From JAWKTM01 sp041399085 (GTDB lineage: Bacteria > Planctomycetota > Planctomycetia > Pirellulales > Pirellulaceae): a DNA stretch of 23,200 bases. This document shows, piece after piece, positions 21,701 through 23,200 of the stretch; the stretch's first letter is position 1; each line of letters starts with the position of its first letter. A program made the translations under genes and the position numbers. The stretch is from the NCBI GenBank assembly GCA_041399085.1, contig JAWKTM010000092.1:1-23200 (forward strand). The letters are read 5' to 3'. A model generated the notes under the pieces. It was not told where the DNA came from. It made no database searches and saw only the letters and a list, made by a program, of their open reading frames with translations.

Positions 21701-22760
21701 AGTTCCCAAGCCGCCGACGGTTTTGTCGATGAGCGATGGCTCGCCCGAGAATGAGTTCGTACATATTCGCGGGAACCATCGTTTGCTAGGAGAAGAGGCG
21801 CCGCGCGGGACGCTGACTGCATGGGGCGGCGATGGTCCGGAGGTCGACTATCAGGGTAGCGGCCGACTGGCTTTTGCCCGTAGTTTGGTTCAACCGACTA
21901 ACCCGCTCACATCGCGCGTGATGGTCAATCGGGTGTGGCATCATCTGTTCGGTCGAGGCATTGTGGCGTCGACCGACAATTTCGGCGTACTCGGTGATCG
22001 GCCCACGCATCCCGAACTGTTAGACCATTTATCGGTCGAATTCATGCAGGACGGATGGTCGGTAAAACGCTTGCTCCGTCGCGTTATGCTCAGTCGTACT
22101 TATCAAATGAGTAGCGAGCCGCGCGCGGAAGCCGCGGTCGTCGATCCTCAAAATTTGCTCTTGCACCGCATGAATATTCGCCGATTGCAAGGCGAGGCGA
22201 TTCGCGATGCGATGCTGCGCGTCTCGGGTCGGTTGGACGAAACCATGTATGGTCCGAGCGTGCCCGTGCATATCACACCCTTTATGCAAGGCCGCGGCCG
22301 ACCGGGAAGTAGTGGACCGGTGGATGGCGCTGGCCGGCGAAGCGTTTATATCGAAGTGCGGCGTAACTTTCTATCGCCCATGATGCTGGCGTTTGATACG
22401 CCGATTCCGTTCAACGCAATCGGCCGTCGCAACGTTTCCAATGTGCCGGCTCAGGCGCTGATCTTGATGAACGATCCGTTCGTCGTGGATCAAGCCCGAT
22501 TGTGGGCCAAGCGGATGTTGGCCGACGGTAGTTTGACGGTCGAGCAGCGTATCGAACGGATGTACCAGGAAGCGTTTAGCCGACTCCCGACATCCGATGA
22601 AGCGTCCGCGGCCCGGTCGTTTTTGGAATTACAGGCCAGTTCGTTGGGCATTGCGCCGGCAAACGACGGCGAGACGGATTTGCGACTGCGAGATGAACGC
22701 CTGTGGGCCGATTTGGCACATGTGTTGTTCAACTCGAAGGAGTTTGTATTTATTCCGTAG
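18783..22760 (+). CDS. secreted PSCyt1/DUF1549/DUF1553 protein with two beta-sandwich inserts
   Basis: 1325 residues. The ATG at 18783 follows AGGAG by 6 nt; a TTG at 18750 is rejected. A long basic leader (to residue 36) precedes a hydrophobic segment (about 40-55) ending VRADDE, a signal peptide or anchor. PSCyt1 covers about 62-165 with the haem motif CYECH (83-87) and MPPKTKMPP as possible axial Met. DUF1549 covers about 183-420 (LDRFILRRLEQAGLTPS, DLIGLPPSP, RHWLDLVRYAETYGHE) and ends with a second CxxCH, CARCHDHKFD (393-402). Two related domains (about 495-645 and 730-890) follow. DUF1553 fills about 1020-1325 (NPLTSRVMVNRVWHHLFGRG, RTYQMSS, NVPAQALILMNDPF). The family is thought to act in extracytoplasmic polysaccharide or electron-transfer processes; its activity is unproven. 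No DUF1501 partner gene follows. Confidence 0.93.
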   Translation: MLAENNITVRAAVSGPNRFALGTRSRAPARKRTLASIRGLGGLAVALLLAFTATVRADDEPKFDAAALEFFEKEVRPILAERCYECHSATTAEPKGGLRVDSRAAMLVGGDTGPAITPGKPDESLLIDAINYGDIYQMPPKTKMPPREIAVLTKWVAMNAPWPPEETKVIVKETFDIERLKAEHWCWNPILRPEPPEVGDDNWPRQTLDRFILRRLEQAGLTPSAAADKRTLIRRVYFDLIGLPPSPAEVDAFVADDSPKALEVVVDRLLDSPRFGERWARHWLDLVRYAETYGHEFDFPIPNAFRYRDYVIRAFNEDVPYNQFVVEHLAGDLLDSPRLHPTEHTNESVIGTAFWWLGEATHAPVDVRGDEAARIDNQLDVMSKTFMGLTIACARCHDHKFDAISTKDYYALAGFLQSSRRHEAWLAPIPQQQQITEQLKTAKAELNQASREALPQADESVAREFAEYLLAAREVLHGEPRSGDEAAAAQDAVQDIVFEDFEEPNYDGWEVTGTAFGDGPVELEPVRPYLGEVGLVGQRFAQTHVRRNGDDSRATDQKTGRLTSREFKIERSYIDFLIGGGSHAGKTCLNLLVDGKVVHSATGRNAGKLFPARFDVSDLQGKTARIEIVDDETGGWGNVGVDHIVFTNDATLGVRRPIEAVARERKVDATRIARVVQALSNEALRQPSHPLHAWSRLAMQAPPIESRAVRALLDQTQEQATRWQQQQTDFPLLADFNSDDWGEWLTDGDAFGTAPDSGRRIRGCGRRRYFVKLPGVADSGRWARQQQGVLQSPTFTLEHSHIHYRVRGQGVRIRLILDGYFMDVYSGLLFGNFNFEVKSPDQFTWVSQGGDIGRYVGHKAYIEIIDHGDGQIAIDEIRFSNGPSPPARFSPITQRVLDEGKAPAIGGQDATTVLANRYGRLLRDALEALRTGEADAAECELVRWCVENRLWPQASNDSALKAVVAKLEQLGNQVPKPPTVLSMSDGSPENEFVHIRGNHRLLGEEAPRGTLTAWGGDGPEVDYQGSGRLAFARSLVQPTNPLTSRVMVNRVWHHLFGRGIVASTDNFGVLGDRPTHPELLDHLSVEFMQDGWSVKRLLRRVMLSRTYQMSSEPRAEAAVVDPQNLLLHRMNIRRLQGEAIRDAMLRVSGRLDETMYGPSVPVHITPFMQGRGRPGSSGPVDGAGRRSVYIEVRRNFLSPMMLAFDTPIPFNAIGRRNVSNVPAQALILMNDPFVVDQARLWAKRMLADGSLTVEQRIERMYQEAFSRLPTSDEASAARSFLELQASSLGIAPANDGETDLRLRDERLWADLAHVLFNSKEFVFIP

Positions 22761-22795
22761 CACACGTCCGCGGACACATTTCCGAGTCACTTGTA

Positions 22796-22838
22796 GCGGC
22801 GGGGCGCAGCCCTCCCGTTACGCGGCACCGGACGGCTC
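22796..22838 (+). repeat. dispersed palindromic repeat, copy B
   Basis: The stem AGCCCTCC (22808-22815) / GGACGGCT (22830-22837) has one mismatch. It aligns with copy A at 13097-13140 over about 44 positions. It lies in the 101-nt gap between the giant gene and the monooxygenase gene. Confidence 0.65.
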
Positions 22839-22861
22839 TCACACATGCACGAGGCATTTTG

Positions 22862-23200
22862 ATGTTGGACAATCTCATTATTCGATCGCCCGATCTCGAA
22901 GGCGTCGAAGTCGCTTGGTTTAGCGCGTTGTGCAGCGATGACTATGAGTTCTTGGGCGTTCCCGACGGGCGATTTCGCAGCAGTTGGAAACACTGCCGTG
23001 ATCTTGTCTTGAGGGCCGATCGGCTGGGTTATGACAATATCTTGCTTCCCAGCGGCTATGTGCCGGGACAGGATACGTTGACGTTTGCTGGCGGCATGGC
23101 GGCGTTAGCCGAGCGGATTTCGTTGCTCGTCGCCGTTCGCTGCGGCGAATATCATCCGCCGATGTTGGCTCGGGCAATTGCCAGCTTGGATCATATGCTC
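22862..23200 (+). CDS. LLM-class flavin-dependent monooxygenase (SsuD-like), 3' end missing
   Basis: ATG at 22862 with GAGG 8 nt upstream; 113 codons stay open to the window edge. The sequence follows the alkanesulfonate monooxygenase pattern: EVAWFSALCSDDYEFLG, RDLVLRADRLGYDNILLPSGY, a stretch with AALAERISLLVAVRCGEYHPPMLARAIASLDHM. In SsuD the matching parts are the first strand, the ADSLGYEGVLIPTG helix-strand and the FLVAVRPG strand with the LAARMAATLD helix that lines the FMN site. Such enzymes use FMNH2 and oxygen to cleave C-S bonds of sulfonates or act on related substrates. The enzyme is probably cytoplasmic. The substrate cannot be told from this fragment. Confidence 0.87.
   Translation, partial: MLDNLIIRSPDLEGVEVAWFSALCSDDYEFLGVPDGRFRSSWKHCRDLVLRADRLGYDNILLPSGYVPGQDTLTFAGGMAALAERISLLVAVRCGEYHPPMLARAIASLDHML

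Noticed and set aside
1..23200. tRNA, rRNA, tmRNA, CRISPR arrays, intact insertion sequences
   Set aside because: No T-loop or anticodon-arm patterns, regularly spaced repeats or transposase-like frames were seen by eye on either strand.

Overview
The window looks like chromosomal DNA of a planctomycete, probably of the Pirellulales type. The strongest marker is the very large secreted gene with a planctomycete cytochrome c domain followed by DUF1549 and DUF1553, a family largely confined to Planctomycetes, Verrucomicrobia and relatives. The TadE, CpaB, CpaC and CpaE sequences and the pairing of a cyclase-fold protein with a Tat-exported DUF362 protein fit the same group. This assignment rests on family recognition, not on a database search.

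Layout. (1) 1-4171, plus strand: the 3' part of a TPR/peroxiredoxin-like gene, glycogen synthase (glgA), a GalT-family nucleotidyltransferase 6 nt behind it, and a methyltransferase that lacks its usual C-terminal third. (2) 4158-10524, minus strand: a Tad (tight adherence, Flp type IVb pilus) locus. In transcription order it holds a c-di-GMP-I riboswitch, the Flp pilin, an unlisted 35-residue hydrophobic peptide, a strong intrinsic terminator, the prepilin peptidase, a TadE pseudopilin, CpaB, the CpaC secretin and the CpaE/TadZ ATPase. The motor ATPase (CpaF) and platform proteins (TadB/TadC) are absent, and the locus stops exactly where the truncated methyltransferase begins. (3) 10845-12924, plus strand: a cyclase-fold repeat protein and a DUF362 protein, followed by about 720 bp without a gene. 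(4) 13648-15306, plus strand: a SulP anion transporter. (5) 15333-18154, minus strand: an ABC permease/ATPase pair and smpB. (6) 18358-18648: a small graveyard with the first 29 codons of a GxxExxY protein and, on the other strand, the C-terminal tail of a type I restriction specificity subunit. (7) 18783-23200, plus strand: the giant PSCyt1/DUF1549/DUF1553 protein, then the start of an SsuD-like flavin-dependent monooxygenase that runs off the window.

The most informative new element is the riboswitch at 10430-10524, minus strand. It has the GNRA-capped P1b arm, the conserved GCAAAGCC strand and the GGCA...UGCC 3' hairpin of the GEMM-I class, and lies about 190 nt upstream of the Flp pilin. 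This implies that c-di-GMP directly controls pilin synthesis, which matches the surface-attachment role of Tad pili. The pilin unit is insulated from the assembly operon by a terminator, so subunit and machine can be set separately. A roughly 44-bp palindromic repeat occurs twice, at 13097-13140 and 22796-22838.
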